From: Runella sp. MFBS21
GTDB lineage: Bacteria > Bacteroidota > Bacteroidia > Cytophagales > Spirosomataceae
Reading direction: 5' to 3'
NCBI RefSeq assembly: GCF_029433105.1
Contig: NZ_JARNTW010000016.1
Span: 1 to 64,000 of the forward strand
Length of the DNA stretch: 64,000 bases
Both the position numbers and the translations under genes were made by a program. The notes beneath the pieces are model-generated. The model searched no databases. It was given only the letters and a program-made list of their open reading frames with translations, and had not been told where the DNA came from. Numbering within the stretch: position 1 is the stretch's first letter; the number at the start of each line of letters is the position of its first letter. This document shows positions 1 through 8,122 of this stretch, piece by piece.

Positions 1-632
1 CAATCGATACAGTTCAATGACATGCCATCGAAAGGCACCTGTTTTGTACTTTTTCTTTAAATTAATAAAGCTGCTCACTTTCATAACTTTACACAATTTG
101 TGTCAAGCTATTTCAGGGATATACAGTCGTTTAGACAAATACATTTTTGTTAAATTAACCTAATGATAGGTTATACCTCATGGCATAAATATCCTCGCAA
201 TTCAGACAATTTAAAAGCCGACAATAAGGTCTAATTAAAAGATATGACAGAGTTATACCTTGCCTTTATACTCAAAACAATAAAAATCCAATTCCTTCAA
301 TCTGTCTCGAAGGAAAGATAGAACGTGTTCTAAGCTACGTAGTAATCAAGACTCCCCACTCACGAAATAGCTATTGGGATTGGTTTAATCGTGTTTTATA
401 GTAGGCAAATATTAGCGAATGCCGTACCGATACACATTTTTTGACTCTGCAAGAAAAATATTGACGTAGAAAAGGATTAGGAACGGCCATTTCTATCAAG
501 ACTGAACAAGCTCCCTTCATTGACACTTGCTTAAGAAAGAGAAAATGTATACAGAAAACCAGAATTCGTATTACTCCCCAACGATAGGCCTACGCTAATT
601 TTGTAATCAAATCAAGACAATTAAAATCAATC
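1..632. other. Intergenic, no gene recognised
   Basis: This AT-rich stretch carries no open frame with recognisable protein features and no RNA gene I can identify. It probably contains the upstream region of the SDR gene that starts at 633. No clear TAnnTTTG promoter or hairpin terminator stands out. Confidence 0.5.
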
Positions 633-1448
633 ATGAAAAAAGTAATCTTAATCACGGGTGCCAGTTCAGGAATGGGCAAAGAAACCGCTAAAAAACTAAT
701 TGGTGAAGGCCACCGCGTTTATACTGTTGCCCGCCGAATTGACCAAATGCAAGACCTGAAAGCGATGGGTGGGTTTCCCCTACAAATGGATGTCACAAAC
801 GAAGCCGATATTCAACAGGTAGTGGATACCATCATCAAAAAAGAAGGTAAAATTGATGTACTGTGGAATAACGCTGGTTTTGGTTTATACGGCTCGGTAG
901 AAGATGTTCCTTTAGACGAAGCTCGAAGGGAGTTTGAGGTAAATGTGTTTGGAATGGCAGCCATGACCCAGAAAGTAGTCCCTTACATGCGGGAAACTAA
1001 GTCAGGTACAATCATTAATACCTCATCAATGGGAGGAAAGATGTATTTTCCGATGGGAGCCTGGTATCATGCGTCAAAACACGCAGTGGAAGGATTAAGC
1101 GATTGCTTACGCCTAGAATTGAAGCCCTTCCATATTAACGTAGTCGTGTTGGAACCTGGCTTTATTGCTACTGAATTTGGATCGGTACTCCTAAACAATT
1201 TCGCCAAAATCCGCCCCGACAGTGCCTATCGGGAGATGATGGATAAAATCATTGAAGGAACAAAAAAATCGGCAGAAGGCAATGGTTCATCCAAACCTTC
1301 AGTCATTGCCGATGCCATCAGTAAGATTGTCAATAGCAACAATCCTAAAACCCGTTACCGAGTCGGGAAATTTGCCAAGCCAATGGTCTGGATGCGGACT
1401 TATCTGGGTGATGAACTATTCGATAAAATTGTCATGAGTCAGATGTAA
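633..1448 (+). CDS. SDR family NAD(P)-dependent oxidoreductase
   Basis: This 271-residue protein is a classical short-chain dehydrogenase/reductase, a cytosolic Rossmann enzyme that oxidises alcohols or reduces carbonyls. The cofactor motif TGASSGMG is at residues 8-15, NNAG at 79-82, and the catalytic Ser/Tyr/Lys set lies near S131, Y145 and K149 (YHASK). An Arg pair after beta-2 (ARR, 33-35) suggests NADP(H) preference. The C-terminal part with a long helical segment resembles the retinol-dehydrogenase-like or YdfG-like subgroup. The substrate cannot be read from the sequence. It heads an accessory group with two more NAD(P)-binding enzymes and an AraC regulator, a common set for aldehyde or ketone detoxification; that role is inferred. 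Confidence 0.9.
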   Translation: MKKVILITGASSGMGKETAKKLIGEGHRVYTVARRIDQMQDLKAMGGFPLQMDVTNEADIQQVVDTIIKKEGKIDVLWNNAGFGLYGSVEDVPLDEARREFEVNVFGMAAMTQKVVPYMRETKSGTIINTSSMGGKMYFPMGAWYHASKHAVEGLSDCLRLELKPFHINVVVLEPGFIATEFGSVLLNNFAKIRPDSAYREMMDKIIEGTKKSAEGNGSSKPSVIADAISKIVNSNNPKTRYRVGKFAKPMVWMRTYLGDELFDKIVMSQM

Positions 1449-1780
1449 AATGGTCAACCACTAGGTCAAGACAACCATAGTAGAGTGCTTATCCATAGTT
1501 GTTGTTTATTCTGTACTTAATTGAAAACAGTTGACATAAACTCCTCAAAATGGCAGAAATCGTGATGCCCAAGAAGATGCGAAGAATTTCATTTTATTAG
1601 GTAGTACCTTGCACATTTTTCCAATGTGCATCCCCTCACAGATTATAAAAGCCTGTGAGGTTTTTTATCGTAGTACCAATATACCAAGTCAGGCTTCGTA
1701 CCTTTGGAACTAGATAGTAGGTAATGGAATGAGGACAACTACAAAAAAAGAAATGTCTTTTAACATCTTTCATTTTGCAT
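1449..1780. other. Intergenic with terminator
   Basis: This gap separates two SDR genes. Apart from the hairpin terminator at 1634-1666 I see no coding sequence. The last part before 1781 should carry the promoter or ribosome binding site of the second SDR, but no clear consensus is visible. Confidence 0.45.
1634..1666 (+). terminator. Rho-independent terminator
   Basis: CCTCACAG at 1634-1641 pairs with CTGTGAGG at 1653-1660 and is followed directly by six T residues. It lies about 185 bp after the first SDR gene and probably ends its transcript. Confidence 0.75.
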
Positions 1781-2542
1781 ATGAAAAAATTATTGAACAA
1801 AACAGCGATTGTGACCGGAGCAGGTTCTGGAATGGGAAAAGCCATTGCAGAATTATTTGCTAAAGAAGGGGCCAATGTAATACTGGCCGACATCAACCAA
1901 GAAGCCATAGAAACGATTGTTGCCGAAATTCAACAAGAAGGAGGGAAATCAATAGCTGTCAAAGCAAATATGGCCAATGAAAACGACATTGAGGCGATGG
2001 TAGCGGCAGCCGTAACTACCTACGGAAAGCTTGATATTCTGGTAAATAATGCGGGTATTATGGACAATTTCAAACCCGTCGGTGAAGTGGACGATGCCTC
2101 TTGGGAGAGGGTGATAGGTATCAACCTTACGGGGCCATTTAAAGCTGCCCGTGCTGCGATACATATTATGGAGAAGCAAGAGACGGGTGGAATTATTATC
2201 AACAATGCTTCTATCGGAGGTTTATTTGGAGCTCGCGGTGGAGCTGCCTATGTAGCCTCAAAGCATGGGCTTTTAGGACTCACCAAAAATATCGCATCCA
2301 CTTATGGCACTTTTGGCAAAATACGCTGCAATGCCATTGCCCCAGGCGGCGTAAAAACGAACATAGGACAAACCATTACAGACCCTAGTGAATTGGGATA
2401 CAAAGCTATCTTGAGTACTGGCGAATCCATTATGGGCGTTCCGGAGCAGATTGCTACGATTGCCCTATTCCTCGCATCTGATGAGTCCAGTTTTATAAAT
2501 GGAGATGTTATCACGGCAGATGGAGGCTGGACAGCGAGATAA
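1781..2542 (+). CDS. SDR family oxidoreductase (FabG-like)
   Basis: This 253-residue classical SDR has TGAGSGMG at 12-19, NNAG at 89-92, catalytic Ser near 144, and Tyr157/Lys161 in YVASK. The C-terminal SFINGDVITADGGW segment is the typical end of FabG or glucose-dehydrogenase-like SDRs. An acidic residue after beta-2 (LADIN) points to NAD(H) use. I place the start at the ATG at 1781; a TTG two codons upstream would add only two residues and is less likely. It is separated from the preceding SDR by a terminator, so it is probably transcribed on its own. The substrate is unknown. Confidence 0.92.
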   Translation: MKKLLNKTAIVTGAGSGMGKAIAELFAKEGANVILADINQEAIETIVAEIQQEGGKSIAVKANMANENDIEAMVAAAVTTYGKLDILVNNAGIMDNFKPVGEVDDASWERVIGINLTGPFKAARAAIHIMEKQETGGIIINNASIGGLFGARGGAAYVASKHGLLGLTKNIASTYGTFGKIRCNAIAPGGVKTNIGQTITDPSELGYKAILSTGESIMGVPEQIATIALFLASDESSFINGDVITADGGWTAR

Positions 2543-2580
2543 AAAACGTCTTTCTTTCAAAATGTAATATTGGCATTTCC

Positions 2581-2617
2581 CCCTCATTGGCTTCAAAGCC
2601 CGTGAGGGTTTCTTGTT
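2581..2617 (+). terminator. Nested-stem terminator
   Basis: CCCTCA (2581-2586) pairs with TGAGGG (2603-2608), and inside it GGCTT (2589-2593) pairs with AAGCC (2596-2600). A T-rich tail follows. It sits 40 bp after the second SDR gene and is likely its terminator. Confidence 0.65.
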
Positions 2618-2727
2618 ATGTTTGACAAAATGCTGCATCATATCTTGCCTAAAAACCAACCTGCACCAGCTTGCTATTGAGCAAAACATACTTGTCTAGA
2701 TACAGCACTCATCCTACTAACTGAAAA

Positions 2728-2758
2728 CGTGGATTTGTATACAACAATCGTGGATTTG
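2728..2758 (+). promoter_or_regulatory. Direct repeats, possible activator site
   Basis: CGTGGATTTG occurs at 2728-2737 and again at 2749-2758, a spacing of 21 bp or two helical turns. The repeats lie just upstream of a promoter-like TACTTTG at 2787-2793 and of the gene starting at 2818. This is a usual arrangement for AraC-type activators, and such a regulator is encoded at 4489; the link is inference. Confidence 0.35.
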
Positions 2759-2817
2759 ATTAATCACTGTCTCTAAAAATATTCAGTACTTTGTCTGGTA
2801 ATAATAACGCAGTTGAC

Positions 2818-3465
2818 ATGAAAGCAGTCATCATAGGGGCAACAGGAGCAACGGGCAAGGAATTGTTGCAATTGCTCATGGCAAGTAAGGACGTTTCGGA
2901 AATTGTAGCCTTAGTTCGCAAACCACTTCCTATAAAACATCCTAAGCTGAATACAATAGTTGTGGATTTTGGGAAATTAAGTGATTGGAAAAAGCACATT
3001 TCTGGCGATGTAGCATTTTCATGCCTTGGCACTACGTTGCGAGCAGCAGGTAGTCAGAAAGCGCAGTATGTCGTAGATTATGAGTACCAGTACGAATTTG
3101 CCAAACTAGCCAAAGATAATCATATCCCTACTTTTATCCTGATTTCATCTTCTACCGCTAATCCGAAATCATTGATATTCTATTCAAGAATGAAGGGGGA
3201 GTTGGAAAAATCTGTAGAAGCATTAGGCTTTAAAAACGTTGTCGTTTTCCGCCCTGGTCCATTGATAAGACCCGAAACTGACCGAACAGGCGAAAAGATA
3301 GGTGTAACTGTTATTTCTTTTCTGAATAAAGTTGGATTGTTCTGCAAGATGGCACCATTGGAAGTAAAAGACCTTGCCACATTGATGCTCCGTTACGCTA
3401 CAAAGCCTCCTTTGATATATACAATTCTGGAGTCAGGAAGAATACTAGAAGAAGCACGGAAGTAA
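2818..3465 (+). CDS. NAD(P)H-binding atypical SDR protein
   Basis: This 215-residue Rossmann protein begins MKAVIIGATGATGKE, with the GxxGxxG cofactor loop at residues 7-13. It matches the atypical SDR family of NAD(P)H-binding oxidoreductases (HTATIP2/TIP30- or YbjT-like), which are shorter than classical SDRs and often lack the YxxxK active site. A SSSTA segment and a KGELE helix correspond to the usual SSxGA and YxxxKxxxE positions. I choose the ATG at 2818 rather than the TTG at 2791, because the glycine loop should follow the N-terminus closely. The substrate is unknown; some members act as quinone reductases or regulators. Confidence 0.85.
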   Translation: MKAVIIGATGATGKELLQLLMASKDVSEIVALVRKPLPIKHPKLNTIVVDFGKLSDWKKHISGDVAFSCLGTTLRAAGSQKAQYVVDYEYQYEFAKLAKDNHIPTFILISSSTANPKSLIFYSRMKGELEKSVEALGFKNVVVFRPGPLIRPETDRTGEKIGVTVISFLNKVGLFCKMAPLEVKDLATLMLRYATKPPLIYTILESGRILEEARK

Positions 3466-3495
3466 ATAAAATATACGATTAAAAGATAAAAGACT

Positions 3496-3993
3496 ATGGA
3501 GTTGATACAACACACAACCAACTGGATTAAAGGAGAATTATTTGAAGCTAAACTCATTGTTTCCTTCGGAATTTTAACCGCAGTTGTGGGATTTCTGTTT
3601 TGGAAATTGGGCAATACGCCTAATTCTCATGCCCTTTTATGGCCACTTCTGGTATGTGGGGTCATTTATATAGGTGTTGGAGGAGGAATGCTTGTTTCTA
3701 ACCCAAAACGAATGGTAGAATTGCCTAAAAGTTATCAGCAAGACCAAAAAGCGTTTATTGTCTCTGAGAAGAAACGAGTAGATGATTTTCAATATGGCTA
3801 TAAGGTGTCCAAAATCGTGGCTACTATCTTTTTTGCCGCCACGTTACTCATTTTCTGGACTACCAAAAATCCAACCTGGATGGGCATCGGTATTGGGTTA
3901 TCGTATTTCGCTATAGCAGGTTTGGCAATTGACTATTTCTCCCAGGAACGAGCCGACACGTATTATAACGCTATTTTGGCCGCATTACATTAA
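3496..3993 (+). CDS. Small integral membrane protein
   Basis: This 165-residue protein has about four hydrophobic segments: roughly residues 22-36, 48-66, 105-121 and 128-146. A soluble charged stretch at about 70-100 (SNPKRMVELPKSYQQDQKAF) lies in the middle. I do not recognise a characterised family; proteins of this layout occur as hypothetical membrane proteins in Bacteroidota. It starts 30 bp after the preceding NAD(P)H-binding gene and is probably co-transcribed with it. No catalytic motif is visible, and its function is unknown. Confidence 0.8.
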   Translation: MELIQHTTNWIKGELFEAKLIVSFGILTAVVGFLFWKLGNTPNSHALLWPLLVCGVIYIGVGGGMLVSNPKRMVELPKSYQQDQKAFIVSEKKRVDDFQYGYKVSKIVATIFFAATLLIFWTTKNPTWMGIGIGLSYFAIAGLAIDYFSQERADTYYNAILAALH

Positions 3994-4031
3994 CAAAATA
4001 AAACATTCGTTATCCTTCCTATTTTAAAACA

Positions 4032-4288
4032 ATGGTTCAAATGGATCAATCAAAACCAGTACTGGTAACTGGCGCGCCTGGTTTTGCGGTTGTTGATGAT
4101 CGTAGGCCCCATGGCCAATAAATTTTTTACTCGACAAATGATTCGCAATAACTAACGTTGACATTCCGTTTAGCGTGGATAATTCCAAAATAAAGCGAGA
4201 TCTGCAATTAACGTTTCTCCCCCTCAAAACCACCATGGAAGACCGTTTTCAGGTATTGGTTGATGTACAAATACTAAAGGCTAAATAA
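4032..4288 (+). pseudogene. NAD-dependent reductase remnant, middle deleted
   Basis: The start at 4032 encodes MDQSKPVLVTGAPGF after a short leader, the N-terminal glycine loop of NAD-dependent epimerase/aldehyde reductases. This frame stops at 4119-4121. In a different frame, 4142-4288 encodes FSVDNSKIKRDLQLTF followed by a PLKTTMEDRF segment, which matches the usual C-terminal end of the same family (xDNSKxxRDLGLxFxPLxxT). About 250 central residues, including the YxxxK active site, are missing. It is therefore a decayed gene with a large internal deletion and frame change. Its neighbour at 4489 is an AraC regulator of the type that often sits beside such reductases. Confidence 0.65.
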
Positions 4289-4296
4289 CTAAAGTC

Positions 4297-4476
4297 ATGA
4301 AAAAAGCAAATCGCTATCTGGCTCGATTTATAGTCGATCTGGTAATATTTAGAGTACAACCTAAAAATTCACATTCCCACCTATCTATAACAACTGGCAG
4401 GGCACTTGGCTCCTTAATTCTTAGAAAAATAGACCCTATACGATTTACCGTTTTTACCCATGATTCGTATTCATAA
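4297..4476 (+). CDS. Doubtful small ORF, 59 codons
   Basis: An ATG at 4297 opens a basic 59-residue frame starting MKKANRYLARF and ending at a TAA at 4474-4476. It lies directly after the reductase remnant and 12 bp before the AraC gene. I recognise no family. It may be a leader peptide, another gene remnant, or chance; I lean to remnant or chance because the whole interval is decayed. Confidence 0.2.
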   Translation: MKKANRYLARFIVDLVIFRVQPKNSHSHLSITTGRALGSLILRKIDPIRFTVFTHDSYS

Positions 4477-4488
4477 AAAACACTGGTT

Positions 4489-5397
4489 ATGAGCAATATC
4501 CATCATATAGAAACGATTATTGAGATGTATAAAATGCTTCCAAAGGCGGAAGTAAAGCATCCATTGGTGGCCGTGGTCGATTTCTCGAAATATCAGGAAC
4601 AGATCAACTCTGGTATGAAAATGACGTTGGGATTTTACTCGGTCATGTTCAAAAACTTCTGCATCAACAAAATGAAGTATGGTCAGCAGACCTATGATTT
4701 CCAAGAAGGTAGTCTAATTTGCATGGCTCCTCGACAGTTGATCACCATGGATGAGCCCACAGAACCAATCATCGATGCAACAGGCTGGGGGTTATTCTTC
4801 CATCCTGATTTAATCCGGGGCACCTCTCTAGGAAAAAGCATCAAGGAGTATTCATTTTTCTCCTATGAAACCAACGAAGCACTTCACCTTTCTGAAAAGG
4901 AAAAGAATGTATTGGCCGATATTATCCAAAAAATCAATGCTGAACTACAGGAAAATATTGACAAGCATAGCCAAACACTGATTGTTTCGAACATCGAGTT
5001 ACTACTCAACTACTGTACTCGTTATTACGAGAGGCAGTTCATTACTCGAAAGCACGTTAATAATGACCTGTTAACAAAAGTAGAAGCCGTGTTACTGAAT
5101 TACATGCAGTCCACAGAGTTAAGTGAGAAGGGTTTACCAACCGTTAAATATTTAGCTGATCAAGTGAACCTGTCTCCTAATTATTTGAGTGACCTATTAA
5201 AAAAAGAAACAGGCATGAATGCCCAAGAGCGCATTCATTATTACCTGATTGAAGAAGCCAAAGATTTACTGTTAAACTCCAATTTATCCATCAGTGAATT
5301 AGCCTATAAATTAGGATTCACCTATCCTCAATATTTCTCAAGGCTATTCAAAGCAAAAACGGGTATTCTTCCCCTAGAATATCGACATAAAAATTAA
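4489..5397 (+). CDS. AraC family transcriptional regulator
   Basis: This 302-residue cytosolic DNA-binding regulator has an N-terminal cupin-like sensing domain (about 1-180) and a C-terminal AraC double helix-turn-helix (about 205-300). The first HTH contains VKYLADQVNLSPNYLSDLLKKETG and the second contains ISELAYKLGFTYPQYFSRLFKAKTG, both close to the family consensus. The N-terminal part resembles regulators beside Bacteroidota SDR and aldehyde reductase genes. The neighbouring reductase is a pseudogene, so this regulator may have lost its main target or may still control the SDR genes upstream. The inducer is unknown. Confidence 0.92.
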   Translation: MSNIHHIETIIEMYKMLPKAEVKHPLVAVVDFSKYQEQINSGMKMTLGFYSVMFKNFCINKMKYGQQTYDFQEGSLICMAPRQLITMDEPTEPIIDATGWGLFFHPDLIRGTSLGKSIKEYSFFSYETNEALHLSEKEKNVLADIIQKINAELQENIDKHSQTLIVSNIELLLNYCTRYYERQFITRKHVNNDLLTKVEAVLLNYMQSTELSEKGLPTVKYLADQVNLSPNYLSDLLKKETGMNAQERIHYYLIEEAKDLLLNSNLSISELAYKLGFTYPQYFSRLFKAKTGILPLEYRHKN

Positions 5398-5483
5398 CTC
5401 AGACAACCCTTCAGAAAAACCATTCTCGTTATACTGATACAATCTCACCCCTAATGTCCAGATTGACTCACATTAAATATAAA

Positions 5484-5565
5484 GCGAAACAACTTTGCAA
5501 GTTTCGCCGATATCTACTATTTTGAGCAAAAACGAGATTGAATTTTACACAACTTTTGCAAAGTT
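5484..5565. promoter_or_regulatory. Pair of related palindromes before crp/fnr-like gene
   Basis: AACTT-TGC-AAGTT at 5491-5503 and AACTTT-TGC-AAAGTT at 5551-5565 share one core, and their centres are about 61 bp apart. The first is embedded in a longer inverted repeat, GCGAAAC (5484-5490) with GTTTCGC (5501-5507). They precede the Crp/Fnr-type gene at 5601 and may be its autoregulatory operators; this is inferred from position only. Confidence 0.4.
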
Positions 5566-5600
5566 AGTTTCTTAGATTTATAAGTAGAAAATAATTACTA

Positions 5601-6170
5601 ATGATAGCAGACCTTCTGAAGCAATTTTTTGATCCTTTTGTCTGCCTTGACATTAAGGTCTGGGAAAATTTCGAAAAATTAGGAGGAGTACATCATTTCC
5701 CTAAAGAAAGTGTATTGAAAGCCTCAAATACAACAGAAAAATATTTAAGTCTATTACTTAAAGGAAGTGGAGGAAATCTGATTTGGAATAAGAATAACTT
5801 TGTGTGTATTGATATTGCCTTTGAAAATGAATTTTTGTGTGATTATATGTCATTTACCCTGCAACAACCCACACCTATTGAAGTTAGGCTTTTTGAAGAT
5901 GTAACCCTCTTCCGCATTTCGCATCAAAACTTCCAACAGACGTTGCTTAGTGGCAATCATGGCGAAAAGGTTACTAGGCTTGTGGCAGAAGCGGCATTTA
6001 TTGACAAACAACAGCAGCAAATCGACTTACTGACAAAAACAGCCAAAGAAAGGTATTTAGAACAATTGCAGAGTAGAAAAGGGATGGCAAGAACCCCCTT
6101 AAAGTATTTGGCCTCTTACCTTGGCATTACGCCACAGAGCTTGAGCAGAATAAGAGCAGAAAAAATTTGA
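5601..6170 (+). CDS. Crp/Fnr family regulator
   Basis: This 189-residue protein has the layout of Bacteroidota Crp/Fnr-type regulators. A cyclic-nucleotide-binding-like beta-roll spans about residues 20-130, and a C-terminal helix-turn-helix about 150-189 contains TPLKYLASYLGITPQSLSRIRAE. No FNR-type cysteine cluster is visible, so an Fe-S oxygen sensor is unlikely; there are only scattered cysteines (15, 69, 79). The effector is unknown. The gene stands alone, with palindromes upstream and a CPBP protease gene about 70 bp downstream. Base composition is more AT-rich than the operon that follows. Confidence 0.88.
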   Translation: MIADLLKQFFDPFVCLDIKVWENFEKLGGVHHFPKESVLKASNTTEKYLSLLLKGSGGNLIWNKNNFVCIDIAFENEFLCDYMSFTLQQPTPIEVRLFEDVTLFRISHQNFQQTLLSGNHGEKVTRLVAEAAFIDKQQQQIDLLTKTAKERYLEQLQSRKGMARTPLKYLASYLGITPQSLSRIRAEKI

Positions 6171-6209
6171 GACTTACCAAATGGTAACTCCTCTCTTGAA
6201 AGCTATATT

Positions 6210-6217
6210 TATGTTTG
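6210..6217 (+). promoter_or_regulatory. TAnnTTTG promoter element
   Basis: TATGTTTG at 6210-6217 matches the Bacteroidota -7 consensus and lies about 27 bp before the CPBP protease start at 6244. No good TTG lies at the expected -33 spacing, so this is a weak call. Confidence 0.35.
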
Positions 6218-6243
6218 CATCATCAAATCACTAAATGCTTTGA

Positions 6244-6948
6244 ATGATGCAAAACAAGAAAGTTCTTAAAGCCATACCTTTTTCAAAAACTATCGTAGTA
6301 CTTATTGGATTCCCAGCCATATCTACTCTAATTTCTTTATTACTTCTAAATCGCTCTTTAATTACAAACATTGGTTTTGATTTTTTAAGTACATTTTGGT
6401 CAATTATTATTGGATGGTATTTACTTCAAATATATTTTATCTCAAAAATACTACAAAAGTCTGGTTGGGAATGGACAGATATTGGTTTTACACTTTCAAA
6501 AAAGCAATTAATTTATCTTATTACAGGATATTTACTTTTTTCATGCACCTTACTTGTCTTTATTGAATTTTTATTATCAAACTCTTCTATAGATACAGAA
6601 AAATTAAAATCAATATCTTCATTGACTCCTAAAACAACCTCTACAAGATTTATTTTCATTCTTATGGGACTGGTCGCAGGTTTAGCAGAAGAAATAGTGT
6701 ATAGAGGGTTTGCCATCAGAGCTTTAGAAAGCAACAAAGTAAACAAGTGGTTAAGTATTTTTATTGCCACCATTCCTTTTATTTTTCAGCACGGATTAAA
6801 ATCTATAAATCAGTTTTGGTGGTTTTTCGCGTGGGGAGTTGTATTTGGGACACTTTTTTTGTTACTCAAAAAACTCACTATAAATATTGCAATTCATTGG
6901 CTAGTGATATTATCAGCAATGGTCGCTATTTTACAAACGATTAAATAA
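6244..6948 (+). CDS. CPBP family membrane metalloprotease
   Basis: This 234-residue polytopic membrane protein belongs to the CPBP family (CAAX prenyl endopeptidase/Abi, intramembrane glutamic endopeptidases). The diagnostic EExxxR motif is present as AEEIVYRGFAIR around residues 147-158, and a second motif (IFQHGLK) supplies the conserved His. About seven hydrophobic segments are visible. Bacterial members process or protect against peptides, or act in membrane stress; the substrate is unknown. Two ATGs in tandem open the gene (6244 and 6247). The sequence is strongly AT-rich compared with the operon downstream, consistent with an accessory gene. Confidence 0.9.
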   Translation: MMQNKKVLKAIPFSKTIVVLIGFPAISTLISLLLLNRSLITNIGFDFLSTFWSIIIGWYLLQIYFISKILQKSGWEWTDIGFTLSKKQLIYLITGYLLFSCTLLVFIEFLLSNSSIDTEKLKSISSLTPKTTSTRFIFILMGLVAGLAEEIVYRGFAIRALESNKVNKWLSIFIATIPFIFQHGLKSINQFWWFFAWGVVFGTLFLLLKKLTINIAIHWLVILSAMVAILQTIK

Positions 6949-6986
6949 TAATTGTATCCTTTAGATATTACAAAAATGATAGCTTT

Positions 6987-7033
6987 CCCCAAACTACCAT
7001 TTGGGGCAAAAATGAGGCTGCGTCTCCGACGCA
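6987..7033 (-). terminator. Hairpins after the long minus-strand operon
   Basis: Two inverted repeats lie just beyond the last gene of the minus-strand operon. TGCGTC/GACGCA flank TCC at 7019-7033, and CCCCAAA/TTTGGGG flank CTACCA at 6987-7006. On the minus strand a T-rich stretch follows the first hairpin at a short distance. They may end the operon from one side and the CPBP gene from the other. Confidence 0.4.
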
Positions 7034-7054
7034 AATTATAAAAACCCAACTCAC

Positions 7055-8116
7055 TCAGCGAACACCCATCAAAGAAGGCGTACGTACCCCTGGCAATATT
7101 TCACCGCTCACATATACCCAAACCCCCTCCCACTCTACTACGGGAAGCGTCACCCTAGATGGCCATTCTTTTTGCTCCCCCACGTACTCCCAAGTGTCGT
7201 CGGTAGGATGATACACCATGAGGCTTTTGATGATACCTGGATGTTTGGGAGGAGTACGCCATGCGCCCGTCATGCCATCTACCCCACCCCAAAAAAAGAA
7301 CCTTCCGTCTTTGAGTAAAGGTACCGTAGCCCCGCCTGCCGACGCGCCACGAGGCATAGGAGCAAGAGATTCCCAACGCGCTACAGGCTGACCATTTTCG
7401 CGTATCAACTCAAAACGATAAGCATCGGTCAAAATATGACGGTATTTGTGTCCCAAACGATTTAGTCCTGACGTTTCGCCGCTAAATACGTACCCATATT
7501 GTTGGTCTTTACCACACATTGGAAAAATACGAGCTTCTCCAGGAAACAATATTTCTTTCCAACCAGCGGCAGTATCTTTAAGGTCAAGCACCAGACACGT
7601 TTTGAGTGGTGCGGCGGTAGGTGTTTGATTTCCACCTATCAGTATCACCATATCGTTTAGCACTAAACCTCCCATTTGAGCCAAAGGATACGGAAGTGCA
7701 GGTAGGGATTTACGAACCACATCCGTACCATTCCATTCCAGAGCCTCAGCCTGCGTTAGATGCCCGTCTTGGTTACTTCCCCCAAATAGCAGCAATTGGT
7801 TTTGGTACGAAACCGAAGCTCCATATCCACAGGCTGCCGCAAGCTGCGTAGGGAGTCGCTTAGGTGTTCCGCCTTTTTCTAACACAAAAACATCATTGTA
7901 CCAACGCTTTTTGCCTCCTTCCCAAGGCATCTTGTCGGGAAAATTAGCCCCACCAATAGCAATCAAAGCGTTATGGCTTACACCCGCAAACATCCCTGCA
8001 CGCCCTTTGACATCGGGCAAATCGGGAAGTTTTACCCATTCTACCTTAGACTGAGCAAGTACTTCATGAAGAAAATTCATAGTAAAAAACAAAAGAAACA
8101 AAGCGAGTTTTTTCAT
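7055..8116 (-). CDS. Kelch-type mutarotase, NanM-like
   Basis: This 353-residue protein starts with a signal peptide (MKKLALFLLFF to VLAQS) and carries kelch repeats such as IAIGGANFPDKMPWEGGKK and LLFGGSNQDG. The WEGGKKRWYNDVFVLE region is typical of the cyclically permuted mutarotases related to N-acetylneuraminate epimerase NanM, which equilibrates alpha and beta sialic acid anomers in the periplasm. It is the last gene of the operon and lies 6 bp after the SMP-30 gene. Together with the NanA-like lyase and sialidase-like genes upstream it supports a sialic-acid-like or other ketose or uronic acid substrate. The exact substrate is inference. Confidence 0.87.
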   Translation of the reverse strand: MKKLALFLLFFTMNFLHEVLAQSKVEWVKLPDLPDVKGRAGMFAGVSHNALIAIGGANFPDKMPWEGGKKRWYNDVFVLEKGGTPKRLPTQLAAACGYGASVSYQNQLLLFGGSNQDGHLTQAEALEWNGTDVVRKSLPALPYPLAQMGGLVLNDMVILIGGNQTPTAAPLKTCLVLDLKDTAAGWKEILFPGEARIFPMCGKDQQYGYVFSGETSGLNRLGHKYRHILTDAYRFELIRENGQPVARWESLAPMPRGASAGGATVPLLKDGRFFFWGGVDGMTGAWRTPPKHPGIIKSLMVYHPTDDTWEYVGEQKEWPSRVTLPVVEWEGVWVYVSGEILPGVRTPSLMGVR

Positions 8117-8122
8117 ACTAAA

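Noticed and set aside
4297-4476. Small ORF after the reductase remnant as a real gene
   Set aside because: It has no recognisable features and lies within decayed DNA; it is kept only as a doubtful entry.
7155-7376. Antisense and out-of-frame frames inside the long operon as extra genes
   Set aside because: They are shadows of well-supported genes on the other frame or strand, with no motifs of their own.
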